From NCBI RefSeq assembly GCF_902168175.1, contig NZ_CABHOU010000025.1, forward strand, positions 310,001 through 374,000: 64,000 nt of DNA. The letters run 5' to 3'. The notes under the pieces are model-generated. The model was not told where the DNA came from. It made no database searches and was given only the letters and a program-made list of their open reading frames with translations. Position 1 is the first letter of the stretch. Each line of letters starts with the position of its first letter. This document shows, one piece after another, positions 51,539-59,874 of the stretch. This stretch comes from an uncultured Chitinophaga sp. (lineage in GTDB: Bacteria; Bacteroidota; Bacteroidia; Chitinophagales; Chitinophagaceae). Both the position numbers and the translations under genes were made by a program.

Positions 51539-52762
51539 ATGAATGAAATGAGCCGACCATCAAGAGAAACACTCATCCGTTACTTTAGGGGAAAATGTCT
51601 TCCGTACGAGATTGAACTGGTAGAACTATACCTTTCCATGCATACCGACAACGAATACGTGGAAGCATGTATAGCAGAAGTGTGGGACGAACTGACGCCT
51701 TCCCAATCTAATTCAGTTGACAACGATCTGGAAAAATTTAGGGCAGAACTAGACCAAAGGAAAAGAACATGGGTACAACTTCCCGCATTGGATGACCAGG
51801 AAAAGGCCCAGCCTTCTGTTTTCCTACTTCCCGCGTGGATAAAAGCTGTTGCAGCTGCCGTCATCCTTATCGCGGGTACAGCATTGGCAATTTACACTAC
51901 ACAGCTAAAGACTTCCGAAACCCAGGTTGTAAAAACAAAAGACATGTTGTCCGGAAATGACAGGGCATTACTCACCTTATCTGACGGTTCAACCGTTTCT
52001 CTTTCAGGCCAGGCAAAAGGTAAGATAGCGGTACAACAAGGATTTACGGTCGAAAATACCGGCGAGGGCGAAATCGTATACAGGTCAACAGGAGGTGACA
52101 CTGCTAGGACCAACGCTTATAACAGCATCGCTACCCCTAATGGCGGTCAGTACGTGGTGTCCCTGCCCGACGGGTCGAAAGCCCGGCTGAACGCGGCCTC
52201 TTCCCTGACCTATCCCGTTCACTTCTCTGGCAAAGAACGCCGCGTAAAGATGACGGGTGAAGTGTACTTTGAGATAGCCAAAGCCATTAACAATAAAAAT
52301 AAGCACATTCCATTCTTCGTAGAAACGGACTGGCAGGAGATACAGGTGCTGGGTACCATGTTCAATGTAAATGCCTATACCGATGAGCTCCAACAAATGA
52401 CCACGCTGGTGGAAGGCAGTGTACGACTGAAATCCAATGCTAACGGTTCCTATACAATGTTGAAACCCGGTCAACGAGCCTTGGTAGGAAATTCGGTCAC
52501 GGTTTCCGATGCCGACATGAAACATGACCTCGCATGGATAAACGGTAAATTTATTTTCCAAAGGGAAGAGCTTGGGAGCATCCTACGAAAAATCTCACGG
52601 TGGTACGATCTTGAAGTCGAATGCCCACCCGAACTGGCGAACATAAAGTTTACGGGTAAGCTTTCCCGAAACCAGCCCATCTCGGCAGTGATAAAAATGA
52701 TTTCCGCCACCAATAAAATAAACATTCAATTAAAAGAAAGGAGGATCATCGTGAAAAAATAA
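51539..52762 (+). CDS. FecR-family anti-sigma factor
   Basis: A 407-residue inner-membrane regulator. The cytoplasmic N-terminus includes SRETLIRYFRGKCLPYEIELVELYLSM. A single helix, WIKAVAAAVILIAGTALAIY, is near residues 98-118. The FecR domain has GQYVVSLPDGSKARLNAASSLTYPVHFSGKERRVKMTGEVYFEI, and the DUF4974-like end is FIFQREELGSILRKISRWYDLEVE. It should couple the receptor downstream to the sigma factor upstream. Confidence 0.93.
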   Translation: MNEMSRPSRETLIRYFRGKCLPYEIELVELYLSMHTDNEYVEACIAEVWDELTPSQSNSVDNDLEKFRAELDQRKRTWVQLPALDDQEKAQPSVFLLPAWIKAVAAAVILIAGTALAIYTTQLKTSETQVVKTKDMLSGNDRALLTLSDGSTVSLSGQAKGKIAVQQGFTVENTGEGEIVYRSTGGDTARTNAYNSIATPNGGQYVVSLPDGSKARLNAASSLTYPVHFSGKERRVKMTGEVYFEIAKAINNKNKHIPFFVETDWQEIQVLGTMFNVNAYTDELQQMTTLVEGSVRLKSNANGSYTMLKPGQRALVGNSVTVSDADMKHDLAWINGKFIFQREELGSILRKISRWYDLEVECPPELANIKFTGKLSRNQPISAVIKMISATNKINIQLKERRIIVKK

Positions 52763-52887
52763 TTAGCCACAGACATGACCTAACAAAATAGGCGGAGATG
52801 CTAGAACATCTACCGCCAGATAATTAAGGTTATTTGAAAAAATGCGCGAACAGTTTTAAAAACAACAAAAATTATTTAGACAATAAT

Positions 52888-55800
52888 ATGAAAAATCCAC
52901 TCGTGGGCAAACCCACCAGCAACAATTTTCTACACAGACCTTTCAATCAATTCATGCGTGTTATGAAAATCACCATGGTATTAATGACCTGCTTTATCAT
53001 GCAGTTGAGCGCAGCTACTTACGGACAGAAACTCACGATAAACAGACAGAGCGTTCCGCTTGCAGTTATTCTGGAAGAAATAAACGAGAAAACAGGATAT
53101 GATTTCTTTTATGATGCTGACATATTTGATGGAATGCCAAAAGTATCGCTTAATGTCAGGAATGCAGCAATTGACGAAGTGCTGTCCCTCTGTTTTTCTG
53201 ATCTACCCTTTGATTATACCATCAATAGTAAGATTGTCACCATCAGGAAGATTTCTAAAGGCGCGCTCAATGTCCCCGTCCAGCAACCCGGCCGCATCTC
53301 CGGCAAAATTATAGACGAACGCGGTGCTCCCCTTCCAGGAGCAAGCGTAAAAATTGTACAGACCAATCAGGCCGTACAAAGTAATGTAGATGGGAGCTAT
53401 AATTTTACCGTTGCCCCTGGCACTTACACCATCGAGGTAAGCTATATCTCCTTTCAGACCAAGCGTGTTACCGAAGTGGAAGTGAAAGCCGGAAAGTTGA
53501 CCAATCTCACCATCGTCATGAAATTGGCAACCAGCAAACTCGCCCAGGTTGTGATAACGGGCAACTTCAAGAAAGAAAGCACCGCAGGACTGTATGCCCG
53601 CCAGAAGAATGAAGCAGGTATCTCCAATGGTATCAGCCGGGAGCAAATAGGCGCATTGCCCGACAAGAGCGTGGGCGAAACCCTTAAACGTATATCTGGC
53701 GTGAGTACCAACGACAACCGCCGTGTGGTGGTACGTGGTATTGCCGAACGTTACAACCTGGCCATGATGGACGGTGCTACCCTGCCAAGCACCGACGTAC
53801 AGGTGCGTGATTTTGAGTTTGACATTGTGCCCAGCAATCTGGTGGATAACGTAACGGTAAGCAAAACAGCAACGCCCGATATGAGCTTCGGTTTTGGCGG
53901 TGGATTGGTACAGATCAATACCATGGCGATTCCCGACAACAATTTTACGACTTTAAACTTCGGCTACAAATATATCAATGGCAGCACCGGTAAAGATTTC
54001 CTGGGATATGGACGTGGTAAGAACGATTATCTGGGTTTTAACGACAAGAGCAGGGATCATTTTCCCGATGGGTTATTAACGTTCGGAGGCAAGTCGTTTT
54101 ACAACCCGACCAGCCCTTATAGTTCGCCCACCCAGGCAGAGCTTGACGCAGGTATGGTAGCCGTAACACCCGAAATGATTGGCGAGCAGAACAAACGCAT
54201 TGGCGGATTGGCACGTTTGGGTACACGTACCTATAAAACAATGCCGGGACAGAACTACCAGTTTAGTCTGGGGCGAATCTACAACCTTAAAAACAGCCGA
54301 CTGGGATTTGTAGGTTCTTTAAGCTACCGAAATGAGCAGTCTATTGACGACATCAGCCATTATGAACGTGGCAGATGGGAACATCTTGGTAGCCCCGTTT
54401 ACGATGTTGAAACAGGCAAAGAAAAGGACGAAAGTACCGCCAAACAATATAATTTCAACACCAGCTGGGGTGCACTGCTCAATCTGGGATGGAGTGCCAA
54501 AAACCACAAGCTTACTTTCCGAAATTTCCTTTCCCGCTCTTTTGCCAACCAGTTTTTCCGTTTGGAAGGCTTTAGCAACGACCATCCGGCAAATTATGGT
54601 GAAAATCCTGACATAAGGGAATACGACCGCCCTAAATTCATCGACCTGCTGCAGAACCGCATTAACGGCGAGCACCGTTTTGGCAATTTCGGGTTCGACT
54701 GGAGCGTGGCCCGCAACAAGATCAGCAACCTGGAGCAGGATGCTGTAGATGCCAATCTTGCGCTCTGGGAAACCATGAACGGTAAAGTGTACAGGTATTT
54801 TCCGCAGGCAACCACCAATACGGGTAATTATACGCTTACCCGCTCGGAGTACAAATACGAAGAAACCAACCTGATGGCAGAAGCTGCCGTCAAGTACAAT
54901 TTCAACGTGTTGGGACAAAAGCAACTCTTCAAGACTGGATTTCAGTACAGGGATACCAAAGGGAAATACAACTGGAATATCCTGCCCATAGGCAGTGCCA
55001 GCAGCAGCAGCAATGTACAGTACCTGCATATACAGGACTGGGCATCTCATTTGGATTTTAGCGATCCGCTAAAGGACATTTACTATTATCCCGGAGGCTA
55101 TGATGCGAATTATTATGAGGGCAAGAACAACAATCAGGCATATTATGTCATGCTGGACAACCGCCTTACCAATTGGATCAGATTGGTATGGGGCATACGG
55201 GCAGAGAGCTATGTGTACGAGAAGTTAAAAGACGGTGCTTCCGACTTTTACGGACAGGCAACCATGAACAATGCCCAAAAGGCCCGCTTTGTGGATCCCG
55301 CAACAGGCAACCTCGTGCACCGCACACTCGATGCCAGTGCCGAAGACCTTAAATGGCACTACCTGCCCTCGGCAAACCTGACACTTACACCGCTCAAAGA
55401 CTTTAACATCCGGGCCTCCTATGGCAAATCGGCCATCCGTCCGTCGCTGATCGAGAACTCTAATTTCTCCCGTTACAATTACGTATATGGTCGCATGCAG
55501 CGCAATGTGGGGGTAATTTCCACCTTGATCGATCATTACGATTTACGTCTCGAATGGTATCCCGGAGCCGGAGAAGTGATTTCGGCAGGTTATTTTACCA
55601 AACATTTTAAAAACCCCGTAGAGCTATACCTCGATATCTTTGACAGCAGCGGTTCCATTGACCTGTTTACGCAAAACTCAGACTATGCCGATGTAAGGGG
55701 ATGGGAATTTGACCTGCGCAAAAGTCTGGGCTTTATTTATCCCGACTTCAAAGTGCTGGGCGATATATATGTAAGCGGTAACCTGACCTTACAGACTTCT

Positions 55801-56382
55801 GAAGTACAGGCAAGTACATTCAAGTACGAAACAATGGGAGAGGGAAAAGATAATTACGATAACGGTTATACCTACCGCACCAAGACTCTTCTGAAAGAGA
55901 AACGTCCCTTGTATGGACAGGTTCCGGTAATATATAATTTGGGACTGCAATATGCAGGCGAACGTTTGGGAGCGAATATCGCCTTTAACCATACCGGTTA
56001 CAAAACCCTGACCGTGGGCATGTTGCCCCAATATTCGGAAAGCGAACGCCCCCGTAATCAGCTGGATGCGCAGTTGAGCTACAAGTTCCTGAAAAATAAA
56101 AAGTTGGAAACCAGGCTAAACATGAGCAACCTGCTTAACAGTGCATACCGCTTTTACAACAATTCTACTGCAACGTACAAAAGAAAGCCGGGAACCGAGA
56201 ACACAGCCATGACGGAATGGTCTGATATTTTTGAATGGCAATACGGATTTTCCAATAAATATGAAGAGGGCTATTACGAAACTTCGGAAGATGGCAAGAC
56301 CAAAAAACGCATAGGCGATACCAATACCTTCATCCGTAAGGTTGGTACTTCGTTAAGTCTGTCAGTGTCATATTCTTTTTAA
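52888..56382 (+). CDS. TonB-dependent receptor with STN domain, not SusC-type
   Basis: The ATG at 52888 (MKNPLVGKPTSNN) is preferred over the TTG in the track. About 1164 residues: a signal peptide (KITMVLMTCFIMQLSAATYGQ), an STN domain (LAVILEEINEKTGYDFFYDADIF), a CarboxypepD_reg-like domain (ISGKIIDERGAPLPGASVKI), a plug (GETLKRISGVSTNDNRRVVVRGI and DFEFDIVPSNLVDNVTVSKTATPDMSFGFGGG), and a barrel ending GTSLSLSVSYSF. There is no SusD gene; two related lipoproteins follow instead. It imports an unknown ligand, possibly a metal chelate or peptide. Confidence 0.93.
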   Translation: MKNPLVGKPTSNNFLHRPFNQFMRVMKITMVLMTCFIMQLSAATYGQKLTINRQSVPLAVILEEINEKTGYDFFYDADIFDGMPKVSLNVRNAAIDEVLSLCFSDLPFDYTINSKIVTIRKISKGALNVPVQQPGRISGKIIDERGAPLPGASVKIVQTNQAVQSNVDGSYNFTVAPGTYTIEVSYISFQTKRVTEVEVKAGKLTNLTIVMKLATSKLAQVVITGNFKKESTAGLYARQKNEAGISNGISREQIGALPDKSVGETLKRISGVSTNDNRRVVVRGIAERYNLAMMDGATLPSTDVQVRDFEFDIVPSNLVDNVTVSKTATPDMSFGFGGGLVQINTMAIPDNNFTTLNFGYKYINGSTGKDFLGYGRGKNDYLGFNDKSRDHFPDGLLTFGGKSFYNPTSPYSSPTQAELDAGMVAVTPEMIGEQNKRIGGLARLGTRTYKTMPGQNYQFSLGRIYNLKNSRLGFVGSLSYRNEQSIDDISHYERGRWEHLGSPVYDVETGKEKDESTAKQYNFNTSWGALLNLGWSAKNHKLTFRNFLSRSFANQFFRLEGFSNDHPANYGENPDIREYDRPKFIDLLQNRINGEHRFGNFGFDWSVARNKISNLEQDAVDANLALWETMNGKVYRYFPQATTNTGNYTLTRSEYKYEETNLMAEAAVKYNFNVLGQKQLFKTGFQYRDTKGKYNWNILPIGSASSSSNVQYLHIQDWASHLDFSDPLKDIYYYPGGYDANYYEGKNNNQAYYVMLDNRLTNWIRLVWGIRAESYVYEKLKDGASDFYGQATMNNAQKARFVDPATGNLVHRTLDASAEDLKWHYLPSANLTLTPLKDFNIRASYGKSAIRPSLIENSNFSRYNYVYGRMQRNVGVISTLIDHYDLRLEWYPGAGEVISAGYFTKHFKNPVELYLDIFDSSGSIDLFTQNSDYADVRGWEFDLRKSLGFIYPDFKVLGDIYVSGNLTLQTSEVQASTFKYETMGEGKDNYDNGYTYRTKTLLKEKRPLYGQVPVIYNLGLQYAGERLGANIAFNHTGYKTLTVGMLPQYSESERPRNQLDAQLSYKFLKNKKLETRLNMSNLLNSAYRFYNNSTATYKRKPGTENTAMTEWSDIFEWQYGFSNKYEEGYYETSEDGKTKKRIGDTNTFIRKVGTSLSLSVSYSF

Positions 56383-56402
56383 TTTCTTATACAATTAATA
56401 TC

Positions 56403-57140
56403 ATGAGAACAATGAAAATATTTTATGCCGTACTAACTGGTGCATTCCTGTTGGTACTGGTAGCCTGCAATAAGCGTGAGGATGATTTCTTTTATACAGG
56501 AGAGGCATTAACTGTTAAACTAATAGGTTACAACGGTAGTAGTGAGGAGTTGGAAATAAAAGTAGATACGTTCAAATTCAAACGCACTGTGTCTGCAAAC
56601 GAAACCATTAATCAAAGCGATGCCTATCTGTTTACAGATAACCAGCGTACCGCTAAGCTGACCGTCACCGAAAAGGGCACGGGTAAGCTGGTATTAGAAA
56701 GAGAATTGGAAAAAAGCGAAAAAAATGTAACGGTTAATCTCTTCTATACAAATGATGGGATAGTTCCCTACAATCCTCCACCGGTCAACCCCAATACCAA
56801 TATCGTAGGTGTTTTTATTACCAAAAACCAGCAGACAATTACTACGGCAGATATAGCTGTAACGTTATCTGGAAATGTTATCACCTTTTTAGCCCAAAAC
56901 GTTCCTCCCAACCAATGGTTCTTTTTTGAAACGGACTATATACCTACTGTTCCTGCAACGGAACGTATTCTGTTTCGCCGGGCCGGGACTACATTAGGGT
57001 ATTATCAGAATAGCACAGGTAGAAATATCTTTTCCAACTTCCCTTTATTTCCCGTAGATGGAACGAAAGGAGCGCTTCGCAGCTATATTATAACAGGCAG
57101 TACGGGAATTATAAATATCGCTGCAACCAGAGTGTTTTAA
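56403..57140 (+). CDS. Unknown lipoprotein, first of a tandem related pair
   Basis: A 245-residue lipoprotein (lipobox LVACN near residue 21). It has a first beta domain (TVKLIGYNGSSEELEIKVDTFKFKRTVSANETI), then a proline-rich NPPPVNPNTNIVGVF joint and a second domain (LAQNVPPNQWFFFETDYI). No family is recognised. It shares LxGYNxSxxxLEIxVDT and AxNVxPxxW patterns with the next gene, so they are diverged duplicates. It lies 20 bases after the TonB receptor and probably acts at the cell surface with it. Confidence 0.7.
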   Translation: MRTMKIFYAVLTGAFLLVLVACNKREDDFFYTGEALTVKLIGYNGSSEELEIKVDTFKFKRTVSANETINQSDAYLFTDNQRTAKLTVTEKGTGKLVLERELEKSEKNVTVNLFYTNDGIVPYNPPPVNPNTNIVGVFITKNQQTITTADIAVTLSGNVITFLAQNVPPNQWFFFETDYIPTVPATERILFRRAGTTLGYYQNSTGRNIFSNFPLFPVDGTKGALRSYIITGSTGIINIAATRVF

Positions 57141-57159
57141 AGTATAAAATAGTAAAATC

Positions 57160-57924
57160 ATGAACCCATATTTAAAGAATACAGCTATTATCGCTCTTAT
57201 TGCAGGTTTCTTTACCGCATGCAATAAGGATATAGAAACCACAAAAGCGGTTGCTTTTGATATTGTTGGGTATAATACCAGCAACAATGATCTGGAAATT
57301 TCGGTAGACACGGTCGTGTTTTCAAGATTTCCTATAGCGGCAAATTCAGTGGTTAGCTTTGGGAAGTCGTACACCTATCCATCGGTCAAACGTGAAGCGC
57401 AGATCAGTGTTAAGGACAAGCAGTCGGGCAACGAGGTTTGGAAACAAACCGTTCGCTTGTCGGATGCAGAGCTGGAGCAGTTCTATCCCTTTGTATGGCT
57501 GGATGGACAGGTATTGGCGGTCAATCCCCCAACTGCCGATGCCAACACCAATAAAATTGGCTTCTATGTGCACTATCCGCAAAGCAACGATCCAATTGAT
57601 ATTTTTATTAAGAACGAAGCCGGACAGGCGGCCTACTTCGCAAAGAACGTAACACCCGGCACCTGGGTGTATAGCGATTACGTCACACCTGAGGGCTTTT
57701 TCCAAAACCCGAACGGTGACTTTTACATTCATTGTACCAAAGCCGGTACAACTGATAGCTGGGCATTTGACAACAATGAGGCGAAAAGTAAAGTGTCTAA
57801 CAATAATAACGGTACTTTCTTTCCGTTGCACCACACCCAAAAGGGCAATGTGCGCTCCTATTTTATTACACCCGGTATGTACCAAATGGAGTTGATACGG
57901 TTGTTTAAAAAGCCACGGAATTAG
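57160..57924 (+). CDS. Unknown lipoprotein, second of a tandem related pair
   Basis: A 254-residue lipoprotein (lipobox FTACN near residue 20) with the same two-domain plan as its neighbour: DIVGYNTSNNDLEISVDTVVFSRFPIAANSVV, a NPPTADANTNKIGFY joint, and FAKNVTPGTWVYSDY in the second domain. Function unknown. The distance of 19 bases implies one operon. The pair may take the place of SusD as receptor lids or be substrate-binding lipoproteins; this is inference. Confidence 0.7.
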   Translation: MNPYLKNTAIIALIAGFFTACNKDIETTKAVAFDIVGYNTSNNDLEISVDTVVFSRFPIAANSVVSFGKSYTYPSVKREAQISVKDKQSGNEVWKQTVRLSDAELEQFYPFVWLDGQVLAVNPPTADANTNKIGFYVHYPQSNDPIDIFIKNEAGQAAYFAKNVTPGTWVYSDYVTPEGFFQNPNGDFYIHCTKAGTTDSWAFDNNEAKSKVSNNNNGTFFPLHHTQKGNVRSYFITPGMYQMELIRLFKKPRN

Positions 57925-58008
57925 TTGTATGAAAGCCATTGGCCAGCGGGAGCATCTTGTTGGTCTTGCAAATCTTTAATTAACATAACGGGCTTTAGTA
58001 ACAAAAAA

Positions 58009-58102
58009 GAAGATCCGCTCTGAGAGCGGATCTTCACTACCTGTTACCGGGGATGAAGCGTTTTCGAACCAGTTTATACAGATAATCAATTCCTTAGGAC
58101 GA
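58009..58102 (+). repeat. Dispersed intergenic repeat, copy B (hairpin plus tail)
   Basis: The hairpin GAAGATCCGCTC/GAGCGGATCTTC is followed by CTGTTACCGGGGATGAAG and TTTTCGAACCAGTTTATACA GATAATCA-like sequence, matching copies A and C. It lies 84 bases after the last gene of the sigma/FecR/receptor cassette and can serve as its terminator. Confidence 0.78.
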
Positions 58103-58122
58103 AATAATGCACTAAAAAACGT

Positions 58123-58153
58123 AAAAAAATCCCCCACTCAATGAGCGGGGGAT
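58123..58153 (-). terminator. Terminator of the 57-residue gene
   Basis: On the minus strand CCCCCGCTCA pairs with TGAGTGGGGG around a tight loop, followed by seven T. It lies 54 bases after the stop of the small basic gene. Confidence 0.75.
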
Positions 58154-58206
58154 AACTCCCGATAATCGGGTTAATTTTTGAATTAAATCCGACAAGTAAA
58201 AGGTGG

Positions 58207-58380
58207 TTAGCGCTCTTTGCGAACCCCTTTGAATGGCTTGCCGTCAGCTTTTTGATCCATAAACTTTCCAGTTGAGGTATCCCTTTTCACAAAGGTCTTT
58301 GTTTGTGGATTGTATGTCTGACTCCTTCCAGTTACTTGACCGTTGCGGTGTCCATCTCCGGACTTTCCGTTTCTAGCCAT
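58207..58380 (-). CDS. Small basic protein of 57 residues (conserved-looking)
   Basis: An ORF below the track cutoff. It reads MARNGKSGDGHRNGQVTGRS, then QTYNPQTKTFVKRDTSTGKF and MDQKADGKPFKGVRKER. It is highly charged, with no membrane helix, and has the Gly/Lys/Arg-rich, TYNPxTKxFVKRDxxTGKF style of short conserved Bacteroidota proteins I have seen without a defined function. It ends near a strong terminator and has its own leader of about 70 bases. Location is inferred to be cytoplasmic, and a nucleic-acid role is only a guess from composition. Confidence 0.7.
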   Translation of the reverse strand: MARNGKSGDGHRNGQVTGRSQTYNPQTKTFVKRDTSTGKFMDQKADGKPFKGVRKER

Positions 58381-58468
58381 GACTAAAAATTGACATCATG
58401 ATGGCAGCTATTTATTACTGAGGCGCTTGCCGCCCAAGTGACGATTTGCAAAGATTAAGCAAATAGCC

Positions 58469-58547
58469 TATCTTTACAACGCAAGAAGATGCCTCGAAAC
58501 ATTCATTGCGACCAAAGCATCGTCAACAGTTGCTTTGGTTTTTTTAT
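58469..58547 (+). ncRNA. Candidate small RNA transcript
   Basis: A TTG (58446), 20 bases, TATCTTTA promoter-like pair precedes about 65 bases ending in the hairpin ACCAAAGCA/TGCTTTGGT and eight T (58511-58547). No ORF fits between. It lies between the small basic gene and the PepSY gene on the opposite strand. Confidence 0.3.
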
Positions 58548-58637
58548 TCTAAAGCTTATTAAGTTCAAAAGCGTAATTATAGCTGATCTTTCCCTTTAAG
58601 TAAACGTTTAAGAATTTCTCTGGCGCTAGCATCATCT

Positions 58638-59804
58638 TCACGTCCCGGCTTTCACCTGCGCAGTAACACGGTTTGCAGATGACAATTTGTTCGCCGGCTT
58701 TTTCTTCTTCTTCTTTCTACCCCACCATACCATAAAACCGGTAACCGGCAACGATGCCGAGATAAGCGACGCAAAGAACATCGCAATACGCCCCGGCAAC
58801 CCCGCAATGCCGCCTACATGGATGTCGTAGTTCATCCGCGCCACTTTTTCCGCAAGGGTTGCATCGGCATATTTGCCCAGGTACGGCACTGGTATCTCTT
58901 TACCGGTATACTGATCGAAGTAGCAGTAGTCCGCATTGTGGGACTGTTGGCTGCTGGGATAGGCACGCGCCACTATGGGAGCTGAGTCATTGATGGGCAG
59001 GGATAGGGCAAGAACGGCAGCATCGTGGTACCGCTGCCTAAACTGATCAAACACCTGGTTGATGGTGGTGCTGTCTTTTGCAGGCGCATTCCTGTCAGAA
59101 TTGACGGCGATGGCACCAGGCCTGGTTTTCCCACCGCTGAACACCCAAAATTCTGCCTGCGCCATCCACTGGAAGCTCCACACCAGGCCCGTTAAGGCGG
59201 CGAACAATACGATCCAGCTGGCATAGAAGCCTAACACATTATGCAGGTCATAGTTGAGGCGTTTAGGGGACGTGTCCCATTTAATGCGGAAGCTTGTTTT
59301 TCTACGCGCCTTGTTGCGGGGCCACCACAGCACGATCCCGCTAACCAGGATGACCAGGAAAACAAGGGTGCCGTAGCCGACTACAAGATGGCCGATATCC
59401 TGGGGCAGCCAGAGGTACATATGCCCATCGATGATAAAGCGGAAGAACTCGTCCTTCCGGTCGAGCACCTTTTCCACGTTACCGGAGTATGGATTCACAT
59501 ATACGTTGAAATAGTAGTAAGGCTTTTTTTGATAGAACTGCACCACGGGCGCTTTGCCCGCCTCTTCATACAGGATGCGGAACGCCTTTTTGCCGTTCAT
59601 GGCCTGCTCTGCGACGGCGCGTATATCCGTCACCGGTTTATACGGTTTGTTTTCCACCGTTACGAAACGATAGGGCTGCGTAAATTCGGATATTTCGGGT
59701 TGCCAGGCATAAATAGCGCCGGTAATGGAAATAATAAATACAACGATTCCTGAAATGAGGCCCAGCCACAGGTGCAGCCAGCCGAAGATCTTTTTCATGT
59801 TCAT
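58638..59804 (-). CDS. PepSY-associated transmembrane protein (iron uptake)
   Basis: A 388-residue inner-membrane protein. It has a first helix (LHLWLGLISGIVVFIISITGAIYAW), a PepSY-like periplasmic region with FRILYEEAGKAP and YFNVYVNPYSGNVEKVLDR, then helices VVGYGTLVFLVILVSGIVLWWP and FYASWIVLFAALTGLVWSFQW, and a C-terminal helix before a Lys-rich tail (WWGRKKKKKKP). Such proteins are often linked to siderophore receptors and may reduce ferric siderophores in the periplasm. It lies 70 bases after a siderophore receptor gene, with a hairpin between. Confidence 0.88.
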   Translation of the reverse strand: MNMKKIFGWLHLWLGLISGIVVFIISITGAIYAWQPEISEFTQPYRFVTVENKPYKPVTDIRAVAEQAMNGKKAFRILYEEAGKAPVVQFYQKKPYYYFNVYVNPYSGNVEKVLDRKDEFFRFIIDGHMYLWLPQDIGHLVVGYGTLVFLVILVSGIVLWWPRNKARRKTSFRIKWDTSPKRLNYDLHNVLGFYASWIVLFAALTGLVWSFQWMAQAEFWVFSGGKTRPGAIAVNSDRNAPAKDSTTINQVFDQFRQRYHDAAVLALSLPINDSAPIVARAYPSSQQSHNADYCYFDQYTGKEIPVPYLGKYADATLAEKVARMNYDIHVGGIAGLPGRIAMFFASLISASLPVTGFMVWWGRKKKKKKPANKLSSANRVTAQVKAGT

Positions 59805-59820
59805 ACGCGATATGCAATAA

Positions 59821-59859
59821 CGTAAAATGAAGACACCTGCCTGGTATCTTCATTTTACG
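59821..59859 (-). terminator. Hairpin between siderophore receptor and PepSY genes
   Basis: A perfect 13-bp stem (CGTAAAATGAAGA with TCTTCATTTTACG, 13-base loop) lies between the two genes. No long T run follows on the minus strand, so it may lower rather than stop read-through. Confidence 0.5.
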
Positions 59860-59874
59860 CCGGTTGGCCAATGT

